DNA of 44,379 bases. It comes from Lentisphaerae bacterium RIFOXYA12_FULL_48_11 (lineage in GTDB: Bacteria > Verrucomicrobiota > Kiritimatiellia > UBA8416 > YA12-FULL-48-11). The notes below the pieces were generated by a model that did no database searches, was not told where the DNA came from, and saw only the letters and a program-made list of their open reading frames with translations. Positions 33,237 to 42,369 of the stretch are shown here, one piece after another (position 1 is the stretch's first letter; the number at the start of each line of letters is the position of its first letter). The DNA lies in NCBI GenBank assembly GCA_001804885.1, contig MHBM01000092.1, forward strand, positions 42,931-87,309, read 5' to 3'. The position numbers were made by a program, and so were the translations under genes.

Positions 33237-34208
33237 ATGGCGAAGTACAAACCACAACACAGGCGTCTCTTATTCATCGACCGCAAGATTAAAGGTAAGT
33301 CCTATCCCAACTGTACAAGCCTTGCCGCTGAATGGGAGTGTAGCACCAAGACGATTCAAAGGGACCTGGAATACATCCAAGATGAACTGGATGCACCGAT
33401 AAAGTATGACTCTGTCCGCCATGGTTATTATTACACCGAACCCAACTTCAGTATGCCGGCCATAAACATCAGTGAGTCAGACCTGTTTGCAGTCTGCATC
33501 GCCGAGCGGTCGCTCAATCAGTTTCGCGACACCCCGCTTTACGGTAAACTCTCGTCGGTGTTTTCTAAGATAAAGGATTCGCTCCCTGACAAGACAAGTG
33601 TTAAGCCTGCCTGGGTGGATGACCGGATACTGCTTTTCCCTGAGCCCACGACAAAAATTGATACGAAGATATGGGATACCATTGCCAAAGGCATAAGAGA
33701 CAATAAACGTTTATCCATAAATTATGCAACTCCGGACCGGAAGAGTACCGCACGAAAGGTCGATCCTTACTACCTCGTGAATTATAAAGGGGAGTGGTAT
33801 CTGAGCAGTTACTGTCACGCAAGAAACTCGATCCGTACATTTGCTGTCTCCCGGATTAAGAAAGCCGAGATATTGAAAGAGTCATTCCTCATGCCTGAAG
33901 GTATGGATAAGAATAAGATGTTTGGTGACCAGTTTGGGATTATCTGGAAGGAGAAGCATCATAAAGTCCGGATACGGTTTACATCCGAAGTTGCTCCGTA
34001 CATCAGCGAGCGTCAATGGCATCCGGGGCAGAAGATTAAGCAGTTGAAAAACGGTGGCCTTGTTATTGAATTTACCACCAACCATCTTAATGAGGTTAAG
34101 GACTGGATTCTCTCCTGGGGCCCGGGTGCCAGGGTGCTGGGACCTGGGGAGCTGATAGATAAAGTACGAAAGAGTCTTAAGGAAGCACTGGAGGGATACC
34201 GCGGATGA
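33237..34208 (+). CDS. WYL-domain transcriptional regulator
   Basis: The 323-aa start at 33237 follows GGAGG at 6 nt. The N-terminus (RRLLFIDRKIKGKSYPNCTS, SLAAEWECSTKTIQRDLEYIQ) is a winged HTH of the DeoR-like type. The middle is the WYL domain (NYATPDRKSTARKVDPYYLVNYKGEWYLSSYC, read as two parts) with Arg/Tyr ligand-binding residues, and the C-terminal WCX-like extension follows. WYL proteins commonly regulate CRISPR and other defence loci, sensing nucleic-acid signals. It lies just upstream of, and on the same strand as, the cas genes and probably controls them. Confidence 0.88.
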   Translation: MAKYKPQHRRLLFIDRKIKGKSYPNCTSLAAEWECSTKTIQRDLEYIQDELDAPIKYDSVRHGYYYTEPNFSMPAINISESDLFAVCIAERSLNQFRDTPLYGKLSSVFSKIKDSLPDKTSVKPAWVDDRILLFPEPTTKIDTKIWDTIAKGIRDNKRLSINYATPDRKSTARKVDPYYLVNYKGEWYLSSYCHARNSIRTFAVSRIKKAEILKESFLMPEGMDKNKMFGDQFGIIWKEKHHKVRIRFTSEVAPYISERQWHPGQKIKQLKNGGLVIEFTTNHLNEVKDWILSWGPGARVLGPGELIDKVRKSLKEALEGYRG

Positions 34209-34341
34209 ACGGCAACAATTCAAGCGTTTTGGCAGTCGAGAAAGAAGTCCAAAAGCACTGAGGCATAGGACGGTATTTGTCTCACCCTGCTTGATAGATT
34301 GGTCGTATGAGAAAAATAGAAAAGAAGATTTGTGTGTAGGC

Positions 34342-34545
34342 ATGAATGCATCGTTAGAACAACGTCAATATTATGCACACAGTATGGAAGGTCAACCGCC
34401 TGAGAAATGGCAGCTTCTGGAAGAACATCTTAAAAACACCGCCAACCTTGCCCGCAAATTCGCAGAACCGTTTGGTGCAGGGGATTGGGGATGGAATGCC
34501 GATTGGCTGCATGATATCGGAAAGGCGTATGCTGGAAATGACTAA
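34342..34545 (+). pseudogene. Truncated Cas3 HD-domain fragment
   Basis: This 67-codon piece reads YYAHSMEGQPPEKWQLLEEH, LKNTANLARKFAEPF and ADWLHDIGKAYAGND, i.e. the very start of a Cas3 HD nuclease (AHS, EEHL, LHDxGK motifs) and then stops. The complete cas3, with its own different HD domain, begins within its last 8 nt in another frame. It is not a simple frameshift, since the full gene repeats the same motifs. Most likely it is the remnant of an older resident cas3; expression as a short HD peptide is possible but would lack most metal ligands. Confidence 0.75.
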
Positions 34546-37003
34546 AACCATTGCTCATTACCGAAAAGAAGATGGTAAAGAACAGAGTGTAGAGGAACAT
34601 CTGGCTGGAGTCGCGGTTTCTGCCAAAGCATTTGCTGGAAAAATTGGCTTGGCATCTTTAGGTGAATTGATGGGACTTCTTCATGATGCAGGTAAATATA
34701 GTAAGGCCTTTCAGGATTACATTGGATCTGCAGTAGGTCAAATTAACCCCGATGCTGAAGAATACGTCAATGCAAAGGGACTTAAAGGCAAGATTGATCA
34801 TTCGACCTCAGGGGCTCAATACATATGGAGAATGTTCCAGGACAAGACAAGCGTAGAGTGGCACATAGCTCGGCAAATCATGGCTCTTTCCGTTGCCTCG
34901 CATCATTCCGGTTTAATCGATTGCCTGTCGCCCGTGGGCGAAGATGTGTTCATGACACGCATGGAAAAGCCTGAGAATCGTACTCACTTTAATGAGGTGT
35001 TTGCCAATGCAGATCAAGCCATCAAAGAAAAAGTCAGAGAGTGTTTAGCATCTGATACCGTTGGAACAGACTTTAGATGTTGCCTGGAACGTCTGTCAAC
35101 TCTAACTCCTATGATCGGTGCATTTAACCTTGGAATGCTGACACGATTTCTTTTCAGTACGCTGATTGATGCTGATCGTCTGGATTCAGCGCATTTTGAG
35201 AACCCAAAAGTTCAAATTATCAGAATCAGCAAAGACAGCATTGATTGGAATCCGTTGATTATAACGCTTGAACAGCATTTGGCTAAATTCGAACAACGCA
35301 ACGATGTTGATGTAATACGAACTGACATTTCGACCCATTGCGCAAACTTTTCCGCTAGAGAGAAAGGCCTTTTCTTGCTCACCGTGCCAACAGGCGGAGG
35401 GAAAACCTTGGCGAGCCTGCGCTTTGCCCTTTCACACGCAGAAAAGCATAAGATGGATCGCATCATTTACGTTATTCCCTATACTTCGATAATTGATCAG
35501 AACGCCGCAGTAGTTCGGAAAATTCTTGAAGATAAGAACAACCGGGGAAAGATCGTTTTAGAACATCACTCCAATCTCACGCCGGATAATGACACCTGGC
35601 AAAGCAAGATTCTATCAGACAACTGGGATGCCCCAGTTGTCTATACGACAGCCGTCCAGTTTCTCGAAACACTCTTTGCATCAGGTACACGCGGTGCACG
35701 TCGTATGCACCAGCTTGGCAATGCAATCATTGTTTTCGATGAAATCCAGACAATCCCAATCCGAACAATTCACATCTTTAACAATGCAATCAACTTTCTG
35801 GTAAAAGAATGCGGCTCGACGGTTGTATTCTGCACGGCCACTCAGCCTATCTTGGATAAAGTAGACAAAGATAAAGGTGCTGCAACTCTGTCGGATAATG
35901 CGGAAATGATGCCTGATGTGAGCGGACTTTTTAAGGACCTGTGCCGCGTTAAAGTAGCCGATGAGTGTAAGAATGGCGGCTGGCAAGATGACGAGATTGC
36001 CTGCCGGGTGATCTATGAACTTAAGGAAAGTGGAAGCGTATTGATTATTGTGAATACCAAGGTAGCAGCACAAAGCATTTATAAACTATGTAAAGAGAAG
36101 CTTGAGACCGAAACTCCGGCACGAATATTTCACCTCAGTACCAGCATGTGTCCAGCTCACCGAATGGTTGTTCTTGAAGAGATCAAAACGTGCCTTGATC
36201 CTGCCAATCCCATGCCGGTTATCTGTGTCAGCACCCAGTTGATTGAGGCAGGTGTGGATATTGATTTTGGTTGCGTAATCCGCTACATGGCCGGGCTCGA
36301 TTCTATTGCTCAGGCGGCAGGTCGTTGTAACAGAAATGGTTTGCGAAAAACGCCAGGTAAAGTTCTTTTGGTGAATCCAATCAATGAAAATCTCGATAGG
36401 CTCACCGACATCCGGATTGCAAAAGAAAAGGCAGAACGGGTATTGAGCGAGTTCAGCAGAAATCCAGACAAATTTGACCGCGATTTGATTGGGCCGAGAA
36501 CAATGGAACTGTACTACAAGTACTATTTCTTTGATCGAGCAGACGAAATGATCTACCCAATGAAGTCAAAACAAATTGGACGCGACGGAGACATGCTGTC
36601 GCTTCTCTCTCTTAATGACCTTTCTGTTCAGTCTTACAAGCGTGCGAATGGCAAGTCTCCTGCATTTCTTCTTCGCCAATCTTTTAAATCAGCGGCTGAG
36701 GCATTTGCAGCTATTGACGCTCCAACCGAAGGTATTATTGTGCCTTACGGGAAAGAAGGAGATAAGATCATAGCTGATCTATGTGGTGCATTTGACGTTA
36801 AGAAGCAATATGACCTACTCAAAAAAGCCCAGCGTTATTCAGTTAATGTTTTTCCAAACATTCTGAGGAAATTGTCGGATAATCAATGTATTCATGAAGT
36901 TCAAGAAGGTAGCGGCATAATGTATCTGGAACACCAGTATTATAGCGACGAATTTGGCTTGAGTGTCGAACAAGTTGCACCAATGGCAATTCTAAATGGA
37001 TAA
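34538..37003 (+). CDS. cas3: CRISPR-associated helicase/nuclease Cas3 (type I-C)
   Basis: 821 aa from the ATG at 34538 (an ATG 9 nt upstream is equally possible; GGAAAGG lies before both). The HD nuclease (1-230) has EEHL (19-22), LLHDAGKYSKAFQ (47-59) and SHHSG (121-125). The SF2 helicase has Walker A VPTGGGKT (283-290), DEIQ (401-404), the TAT motif (FCTATQPIL), VSTQLIEAGVDIDF and QAAGRCNRNG. It unwinds and degrades target DNA recruited by Cascade. It is the first gene of the cas operon; its 3' end is 11 nt from cas5c. Confidence 0.96.
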   Translation: MTKTIAHYRKEDGKEQSVEEHLAGVAVSAKAFAGKIGLASLGELMGLLHDAGKYSKAFQDYIGSAVGQINPDAEEYVNAKGLKGKIDHSTSGAQYIWRMFQDKTSVEWHIARQIMALSVASHHSGLIDCLSPVGEDVFMTRMEKPENRTHFNEVFANADQAIKEKVRECLASDTVGTDFRCCLERLSTLTPMIGAFNLGMLTRFLFSTLIDADRLDSAHFENPKVQIIRISKDSIDWNPLIITLEQHLAKFEQRNDVDVIRTDISTHCANFSAREKGLFLLTVPTGGGKTLASLRFALSHAEKHKMDRIIYVIPYTSIIDQNAAVVRKILEDKNNRGKIVLEHHSNLTPDNDTWQSKILSDNWDAPVVYTTAVQFLETLFASGTRGARRMHQLGNAIIVFDEIQTIPIRTIHIFNNAINFLVKECGSTVVFCTATQPILDKVDKDKGAATLSDNAEMMPDVSGLFKDLCRVKVADECKNGGWQDDEIACRVIYELKESGSVLIIVNTKVAAQSIYKLCKEKLETETPARIFHLSTSMCPAHRMVVLEEIKTCLDPANPMPVICVSTQLIEAGVDIDFGCVIRYMAGLDSIAQAAGRCNRNGLRKTPGKVLLVNPINENLDRLTDIRIAKEKAERVLSEFSRNPDKFDRDLIGPRTMELYYKYYFFDRADEMIYPMKSKQIGRDGDMLSLLSLNDLSVQSYKRANGKSPAFLLRQSFKSAAEAFAAIDAPTEGIIVPYGKEGDKIIADLCGAFDVKKQYDLLKKAQRYSVNVFPNILRKLSDNQCIHEVQEGSGIMYLEHQYYSDEFGLSVEQVAPMAILNG

Positions 37004-37014
37004 GGGAGGAAAAG

Positions 37015-37761
37015 ATGAAGAATCAGGTCGAATTCATAACAAGAGGCAAACTAGCGCTCTTCACCGATCCACTGACTAAAATCGGCGGTGAAAAATGTTC
37101 CTATCACATACCGACCTATGAAGCGCTCAAGGGGGTTGCAAAGTCGGTGTACTGGAAACCAACATTTACATGGATCATAGACAAAGTACGGGTAATGAAA
37201 CCAATTCGAACCCAGGCAAAGAACATGAAACCTTTAGACTATGGAGGTGGTAATTCCCTAGCAATTTATACCTATCTTGTAGATGTCGAATATCAGGTAC
37301 AGGCACATTTTGAATGGAATCTGTTTCGTGAAGATATGGCAAAGGATCGAATTGATGGCAAACATTGGGATATTGCCAAACGCATGATTGAAAAGGGCGG
37401 TAGACAAGACATCTTTCTTGGAACCCGTGAATGCCAGGGATATGTCGAAGCTTGTGTTTTTGGCGAGGGACAAGGTCATTATGACGACGCTGGCGAGCTG
37501 GCGTATGGCATTATGTTCCATGGCTTCGATTATCCCGATGAAACTGGCAAAACAGATGAAGAAGGAAAGTCGGACAAATCCGGCAAATACCGGCTACATG
37601 CCCGCTTTTGGCGGCCAACAATGGTCAACGGCGCAGTGACATTCCTTCGACCGGAAGACTGCACTATCCGTAAATTTGTAAGAGAGATGACCCCAAACCC
37701 GCCTAAATCGACCGGCTTACAGGAGCCTGTCCTGATTGCAGAAATGGAGGTGCAGCCATGA
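37015..37761 (+). CDS. cas5c: Cas5c (Cas5d) crRNA-processing endoribonuclease
   Basis: The 248-aa protein follows GGGAGGAAA at 5 nt. RGKLALFTDPLTKIGGEKCSYHIPTYEALKGVAKSVYWKPTFTW (given in pieces: FTDPLTKIGGEKCSY; IPTYEALKGVAKSVYW) is the typical type I-C Cas5 start, and IFLGTRECQGYVE the later conserved box. In type I-C this protein replaces Cas6: it cuts the repeat at the 3' base of its stem, leaving an 11-nt 5' handle. The RAMP fold is extended by an Asp/Glu/Lys-rich stretch (DYPDETGKTDEEGKSDKSGK) that may be a surface loop. Its stop overlaps the cas8c start (ATGA). Confidence 0.94.
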   Translation: MKNQVEFITRGKLALFTDPLTKIGGEKCSYHIPTYEALKGVAKSVYWKPTFTWIIDKVRVMKPIRTQAKNMKPLDYGGGNSLAIYTYLVDVEYQVQAHFEWNLFREDMAKDRIDGKHWDIAKRMIEKGGRQDIFLGTRECQGYVEACVFGEGQGHYDDAGELAYGIMFHGFDYPDETGKTDEEGKSDKSGKYRLHARFWRPTMVNGAVTFLRPEDCTIRKFVREMTPNPPKSTGLQEPVLIAEMEVQP

Positions 37762-39680
37762 GTTGGATTGAGAAACTCTATAAGACCTACGACAACAATA
37801 CAGATTCTATTGGGAAGGGAACCTCACCTCTCCTTCCGTTGTATCATACAATGCAGAATGCTCAGGTTCAAATTGTCGTAGATACTTCCGGAAATTTGTT
37901 AAGAGTAACCACGGTAGCGAAAGAAAATGCTCCGACAATTATTCCTGCAACAGAAGAGTCTGCCGGTCGTGCTGGCTCTAAGATGGCTCCACACCCGTTA
38001 TGCGATACACTGCAATATGTTGCTGGCGATTACGTGACTTGGGGCGGAAACCCAAATAAGAGAAAAAACGAATCTGGATATGAATTGTACATAGAATCTT
38101 TGCAGGCGTGGGTCAACTGGTCTCAAAACAAAAAACTTGGTTCAGTCCTCAACTATCTTAGAAAGGGGACTTTGATAAAAGATTTGGTTGATCATAAACT
38201 TTTTGTTGGCGATGCCAATGGTCATCTCATGGAAACATGGACTGGCACAGGTGAAGCCCCATCCATTTTTAAGGTTATAAAGTTGGCCAACAAGAAAGGG
38301 CAATATGAAGCATTTATCCGCTTCTCTGTTGAAATCCCTGGCGAGATGGAGTCCGACCTGTGGAAGGACGCAGAGATTCAACAATCATGGTGCAATTACT
38401 ATCCGACAACACTCAAGGATGAGACCTTATGCATGGTGACAGGAAAACAAGCTAAAAGAGCCAATAATCATCCCAAGTATATTAGATATCCAGGCGATGG
38501 TGCCAAGTTGATATCATCCAATGACACTCAAGGATTTACGTATCTTGGTAGGTTCACAAATGACCACGAAGCATGCGGTGTTGGAATCGATGTCACTCAG
38601 AAAGCCCACAATGCACTGCGCTGGCTAATAGCTCGCCAGGATCGACACGATGGTGATCAAGCAATAGTGGCATGGGCCATCTCCGGTGTTGATGTCCCTG
38701 ATCCAATTGCAGACACACTCTCTATGTTGTTTAAAGGGAAGGAAGAAACAGTCAATCGAGAGACGGAGTATACCGCACAAGAAATTGGTGCAGCGTTGAA
38801 AAAAATGGCGGGAGGATATGCTGCCAAACTTGGCTCCACGGAAGACGTGCTGATCATGGGTCTTGATTCCGCAACGCCGGGTCGAATGTCTGTCAGTTTC
38901 TACCGTGAATTAACTGGTTCGGAATTTCTTCAGCGCGTAATGGCATGGCATGATCTAAACAATGGCTGTGTCTGGCGTCAATATTTTGGAAAAGACAGAA
39001 TATTTGTCGGTGCGCCATCTCCCCGTGATATTGCTGAATCTGCATATGGCAGACGCTTGGATGAAAAACTTCGAAAGGCCACCGTTGAACGACTACTGCC
39101 ATGTATTGTTGATGGAACCACTATTCCTCGTGACCTCGTAGAATCATGTGTTCGAAGAGCCAGCAATAGAAGTGGCCTTGAGCATTGGGAATTTGAGAAG
39201 GCTCTTGGTATTGCATGTGCGCTATATAAACATCACAACAAAGAAAGGAACTATACGATGACCTGGGAACCTGAACGAAAAACAAGGGATTATCTGTACG
39301 GAGGGCTGTTAGCCGCCGCAGATTGTCTTGAATCTATGGCTTTATGGTTGGCGAAAGAAGATCGGCCAACCAATGCAACGCGCATGATGCAACGTTTTGC
39401 GGATCATCCATGCAGTACATGGAGAACGATTGAGCTCGCTCTGGTGCCCTATAAAGCCAGGCTCGGAAGCCGTGCTCATAAATACCTCATGGCAATTGAT
39501 GAAATAATGGCCTTATTTAAAGCAGATGAGTTTGCCATGGATTCGCCTCTGACGGGGGAGTTCTTGCTTGGATATCATGCCAAACGAACCAAACTAACAG
39601 AGCAAACTCATAAAGATATCGAGGAAACTGAAAATATTAACGAACAAGAAACAATTCAACAAACAACACAACAGGAGTAG
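37758..39680 (+). CDS. cas8c: Cas8c (Csd1), large subunit of Cascade
   Basis: The 640-aa protein overlaps cas5c by 4 nt. MSWIEKLYKTYDNN is the standard Csd1 opening; LPLYHTMQNAQVQIVVD and the PAM-reading N-terminal region follow, then IMGLDSATPGRMSVSFYREL, a well-kept Csd1 motif, near residue 375. It recognises the PAM and holds the complex together; in type I-C the internal start for Cas11c is inside this gene, but I cannot point to one with certainty. Size is normal for the family (550-650). Confidence 0.94.
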   Translation: MSWIEKLYKTYDNNTDSIGKGTSPLLPLYHTMQNAQVQIVVDTSGNLLRVTTVAKENAPTIIPATEESAGRAGSKMAPHPLCDTLQYVAGDYVTWGGNPNKRKNESGYELYIESLQAWVNWSQNKKLGSVLNYLRKGTLIKDLVDHKLFVGDANGHLMETWTGTGEAPSIFKVIKLANKKGQYEAFIRFSVEIPGEMESDLWKDAEIQQSWCNYYPTTLKDETLCMVTGKQAKRANNHPKYIRYPGDGAKLISSNDTQGFTYLGRFTNDHEACGVGIDVTQKAHNALRWLIARQDRHDGDQAIVAWAISGVDVPDPIADTLSMLFKGKEETVNRETEYTAQEIGAALKKMAGGYAAKLGSTEDVLIMGLDSATPGRMSVSFYRELTGSEFLQRVMAWHDLNNGCVWRQYFGKDRIFVGAPSPRDIAESAYGRRLDEKLRKATVERLLPCIVDGTTIPRDLVESCVRRASNRSGLEHWEFEKALGIACALYKHHNKERNYTMTWEPERKTRDYLYGGLLAAADCLESMALWLAKEDRPTNATRMMQRFADHPCSTWRTIELALVPYKARLGSRAHKYLMAIDEIMALFKADEFAMDSPLTGEFLLGYHAKRTKLTEQTHKDIEETENINEQETIQQTTQQE

Positions 39681-39683
39681 ATT

Positions 39684-40532
39684 ATGAGTCTCAAAAATAA
39701 AATAGACTTCGCAGTTATCTTTAAAGTCACAAACGCCAACCCAAATGGAGATCCGCTCAACGGAAATCGGCCACGCACAACATATGAGGGATTGGGCGAA
39801 CTTTCTGATGTATGTATCAAGCGAAAGATTCGCGACAGATTGATGGATGCCGGGCAGGAAATCTTTGTCCAATCCGATGACAGAAAGAAAGACACTTGCA
39901 CCAGTTTGCGTGATCGTGCCGATAGAGTTCTGGCGAAAGTAAAGGCTGCGGATGAAAAGGCTGCTTTAGCATGCTCCACTTGGCTTGATGTCCGCGCATT
40001 CGGCCAACTCTTTGCATTCACGGCTAGGAAGGGAAAGGCCAAAGATGGTGAAGCCAGCGGAGATGACAAGGGAGTTTCTATCGGCATCAGGGGACCGGTC
40101 TCTGTACATCCTGCATTTAGTAGGTCCCAGGTCAGTGTAACAAGTAGTCAAATTACAAAAAGCGTTAGCGGAGAAGGCGACGGAACGAAACGCGGTTCGG
40201 ATACAATGGGCATGAAACATCGTGTGGATAACGGCATCTACGTCTTCTATGGCAGTATGAATCCGCAATTAGCCATAAAGACCAAGTTCAGTGACGAAGA
40301 TGCACAAGCCATTAAAAAGGTTTTACCCAAGTTGTTTGAGAACGACGCTTCATCGGCACGGCCGGAAGGCAGTATGGAGGTGCTAAAGGTTATTTGGTGG
40401 GAACACAATTGTCCAAGCGGCCAGATTTCCTCGGCCAAGGTTCATCGCAGCCTGAAGGTTAATAAAGATAATGGAGAGGTAGACTTCGACAAAGTAGGGG
40501 GACCTAAACCAGAAGTCATCGGTGGCTTTTAG
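39684..40532 (+). CDS. cas7c: Cas7c (Csd2), Cascade backbone
   Basis: The 282-aa protein, 3 nt after cas8c, begins LKNKIDFAVIFKVTNANPNG and continues DPLNGNRPRTTYEGLGELSD, CIKRKIRDRL: the Csd2 signature. The segment SIGIRGPVSVHPAFSRSQVS matches the family's central box, and GMKHRVDNGIYVFYGSMNP the next. It coats the crRNA spacer in multiple copies. Last gene of the effector block; 33 nt separate it from cas4. Confidence 0.95.
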   Translation: MSLKNKIDFAVIFKVTNANPNGDPLNGNRPRTTYEGLGELSDVCIKRKIRDRLMDAGQEIFVQSDDRKKDTCTSLRDRADRVLAKVKAADEKAALACSTWLDVRAFGQLFAFTARKGKAKDGEASGDDKGVSIGIRGPVSVHPAFSRSQVSVTSSQITKSVSGEGDGTKRGSDTMGMKHRVDNGIYVFYGSMNPQLAIKTKFSDEDAQAIKKVLPKLFENDASSARPEGSMEVLKVIWWEHNCPSGQISSAKVHRSLKVNKDNGEVDFDKVGGPKPEVIGGF

Positions 40533-40565
40533 TTTATAAACTTCTGTCGAGTTGATCGAAATGTT

Positions 40566-41198
40566 GTGAACTATAAAGAAGACGATCTGTTGCCTTTATC
40601 GGCACTTCAGCACCTGCTGTTCTGTGAACGGCAGTGTGCGCTCATCCACATCGAACAGGCGTGGGATGAGAACCGGTTGACTGCCGAAGGTAGGATCATG
40701 CACGAGAAAGTGCACGATGCGGGGGAGGAATCGCGTGGGGATGTCAGGATAAGCAGGGGGCTTCGATTGAGATCACTCAGGCTGGGACTGACAGGTATGG
40801 CGGATGTGGTAGAGTTCCATAAGGAAAATGGAACATGGTGCCCATTCCCGGTCGAGTACAAACGCGGCAAGCCGAAGGAGAATGACTGCGACAGAGTACA
40901 GCTTTGCGCACAGGCACTCTGCCTGGAGGAAATGCTGAATTGTTCCATCTCGGTTGGCGCGCTTTTCTACGGGACCACTCGTCGGCGGCTGGATGTTGAG
41001 TTTGATGCAAACTTGCGGCTGAAAACAGAGAATACTGCCAGCCGTTTACACGAGTTATTTGATTCAGGTATAACCCCGCCGGCGGTATACGAAAAGAAAT
41101 GCGACAGTTGTTCGATGTTGAATGCCTGCATGCCGAAAACGGCGGGCCGTCACAAATCAGCCCGTAAATATCTGCAGTCTGCTATATGTAATCTGTGA
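40566..41198 (+). CDS. cas4: Cas4 spacer-processing nuclease
   Basis: The 210-aa start is GTG at 40566 (the nearby ATG is out of frame); no good ribosome site is seen. It is a RecB-like nuclease: His46/His50, Asp80 (GMAD), Glu97 and Lys99 (VEYKRGK). The iron-sulfur cluster ligands are Cys20 (LLFCERQC) and Cys179, Cys182, Cys188 (KKCDSCSMLNAC). It trims prespacers with Cas1-Cas2 to set PAM and orientation. The last residues (QSAICNL) are encoded by a dispersed repeat whose inverted copy follows cas1, so the tail was probably altered by that insertion. Confidence 0.93.
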   Translation: MNYKEDDLLPLSALQHLLFCERQCALIHIEQAWDENRLTAEGRIMHEKVHDAGEESRGDVRISRGLRLRSLRLGLTGMADVVEFHKENGTWCPFPVEYKRGKPKENDCDRVQLCAQALCLEEMLNCSISVGALFYGTTRRRLDVEFDANLRLKTENTASRLHELFDSGITPPAVYEKKCDSCSMLNACMPKTAGRHKSARKYLQSAICNL

Positions 41199-42350
41199 TC
41201 AATTGATGGTGTTGGAATAAACTTTTCTGAAGGAGTGCGGTTCCCTGAGCGTCTTTATAAAATTCGCAGTACGGCTAGAAATGTATGAAGAAACTTCTTA
41301 ATACATTGTTCATTACGACACAGGGATCTTATCTCTGCCATGAGGGCGAGGCTGTGCTTGTGCGTGTGGAACAGGAAACAAAATTGCGCGTGCCGATCCA
41401 TACTCTTGGCGGTATCGTCTGCTTTGGGCAGGTCTCCTGCAGTCCGCCGCTGATGGGGCTGTGTGGAGAACGCGGGGTCCATATCAGTTTCCTGAGCGAA
41501 CGCGGTCAATTTCATGCAAGGGTTCATGGCCCGGTCTCCGGGAATGTCCTCCTGAGAAAAGAACAGTACCGGCGATCGGACGACGAGAAGCAGCGGCTGG
41601 AAATTGCCAGGCCGATTGTCATCAGCAAGATCGCCAACTGCCGTACTGTTTTGCAGAGATTTGTGCGTGATCATGGGGCTGAAAACACTGAAGCGGAAGT
41701 TAATGGTGTGATCCAGTATCTTGGCCGGTTGATTGAAGAAGCAGGCAGGGTGGATTCGATAGAAATATTACGGGGCAAGGAGGGTGAGGCCGCTAATGTG
41801 TATTTCCAGGTGTTTGACCGTATGATTACCGCCCAGAAGGAAGATTTCTTTTTCAAGGCGCGAAGCCGCCGACCGCCGCTGGACAACATGAATGCCCTTT
41901 TGTCGTTCATTTACACATTACTGGCGCACGATGCCGAGGCGGCGCTTGAATCAGTTGGACTCGATCCGCAGGTTGGCTTCCTGCATGCCGACCGGCCCGG
42001 TAGGCCGGGGTTGGCTCTGGATCTGATGGAGGAATTCCGTCCGTTCCTGGCGGACCGGCTGGCGCTGTCACTCGTGAATCTCAGGCAGATTCAGGGTAAG
42101 GGCTTCAAGACGGAAGAGTCCGGTGCGGTGACCATGGACGATGAAACGCGCAAGACGCTTCTTGTGGCGTATCAGAAGCGCAAGCAGGAAGAGATTCGGC
42201 ATCCATTTATCGAAGAAACGGTCTCTGTGGGCCTGCTTTTTTATGTACAGGCACTTTTGTTGGCACGGTTCTTGAGAGGGGATTTGGATGGCTATCCGCC
42301 ATTCATCTGGAAATAGACGGTGGGCGTGATTGCAGATCACAAATAGCAGA
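41178..42350. repeat. Inverted repeat pair flanking cas1
   Basis: TCTGCTATATGTAATCTG (41178-41195), at the 3' end of cas4, and the reverse complement of 42333-42350 (TCTGCTATTTGTGATCTG) agree at 16 of 18 bases in opposite orientation. The coordinates given span the pair; the repeats themselves are only 18 nt each. They resemble common dispersed 'atctgc/atctgt' intergenic elements. Confidence 0.6.
41285..42316 (+). CDS. cas1: Cas1 integrase (type I-C)
   Basis: The 343-aa protein has an N-terminal beta domain (LNTLFITTQGSYLCHEGEAV) and an alpha domain with the metal ligands Glu166 (RGKEGEAA), His234 (GFLHADRPGRPG) and the Asp246/Glu249 acidic patch (LDLMEEFRP). It joins new spacers to the leader end of the array together with Cas2. 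Codon use appears more GC-rich than in cas3-cas7c. It sits between two 18-nt inverted repeats. Confidence 0.96.
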   Translation: MKKLLNTLFITTQGSYLCHEGEAVLVRVEQETKLRVPIHTLGGIVCFGQVSCSPPLMGLCGERGVHISFLSERGQFHARVHGPVSGNVLLRKEQYRRSDDEKQRLEIARPIVISKIANCRTVLQRFVRDHGAENTEAEVNGVIQYLGRLIEEAGRVDSIEILRGKEGEAANVYFQVFDRMITAQKEDFFFKARSRRPPLDNMNALLSFIYTLLAHDAEAALESVGLDPQVGFLHADRPGRPGLALDLMEEFRPFLADRLALSLVNLRQIQGKGFKTEESGAVTMDDETRKTLLVAYQKRKQEEIRHPFIEETVSVGLLFYVQALLLARFLRGDLDGYPPFIWK

Positions 42351-42369
42351 TGACAGATGGGAGAGGGTA

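Noticed and set aside
34342-34600. cas3 interrupted by a simple frameshift
   Set aside because: The downstream frame repeats the same EEHL and LHDxGK motifs, so a second HD domain exists; one shifted gene cannot explain both.
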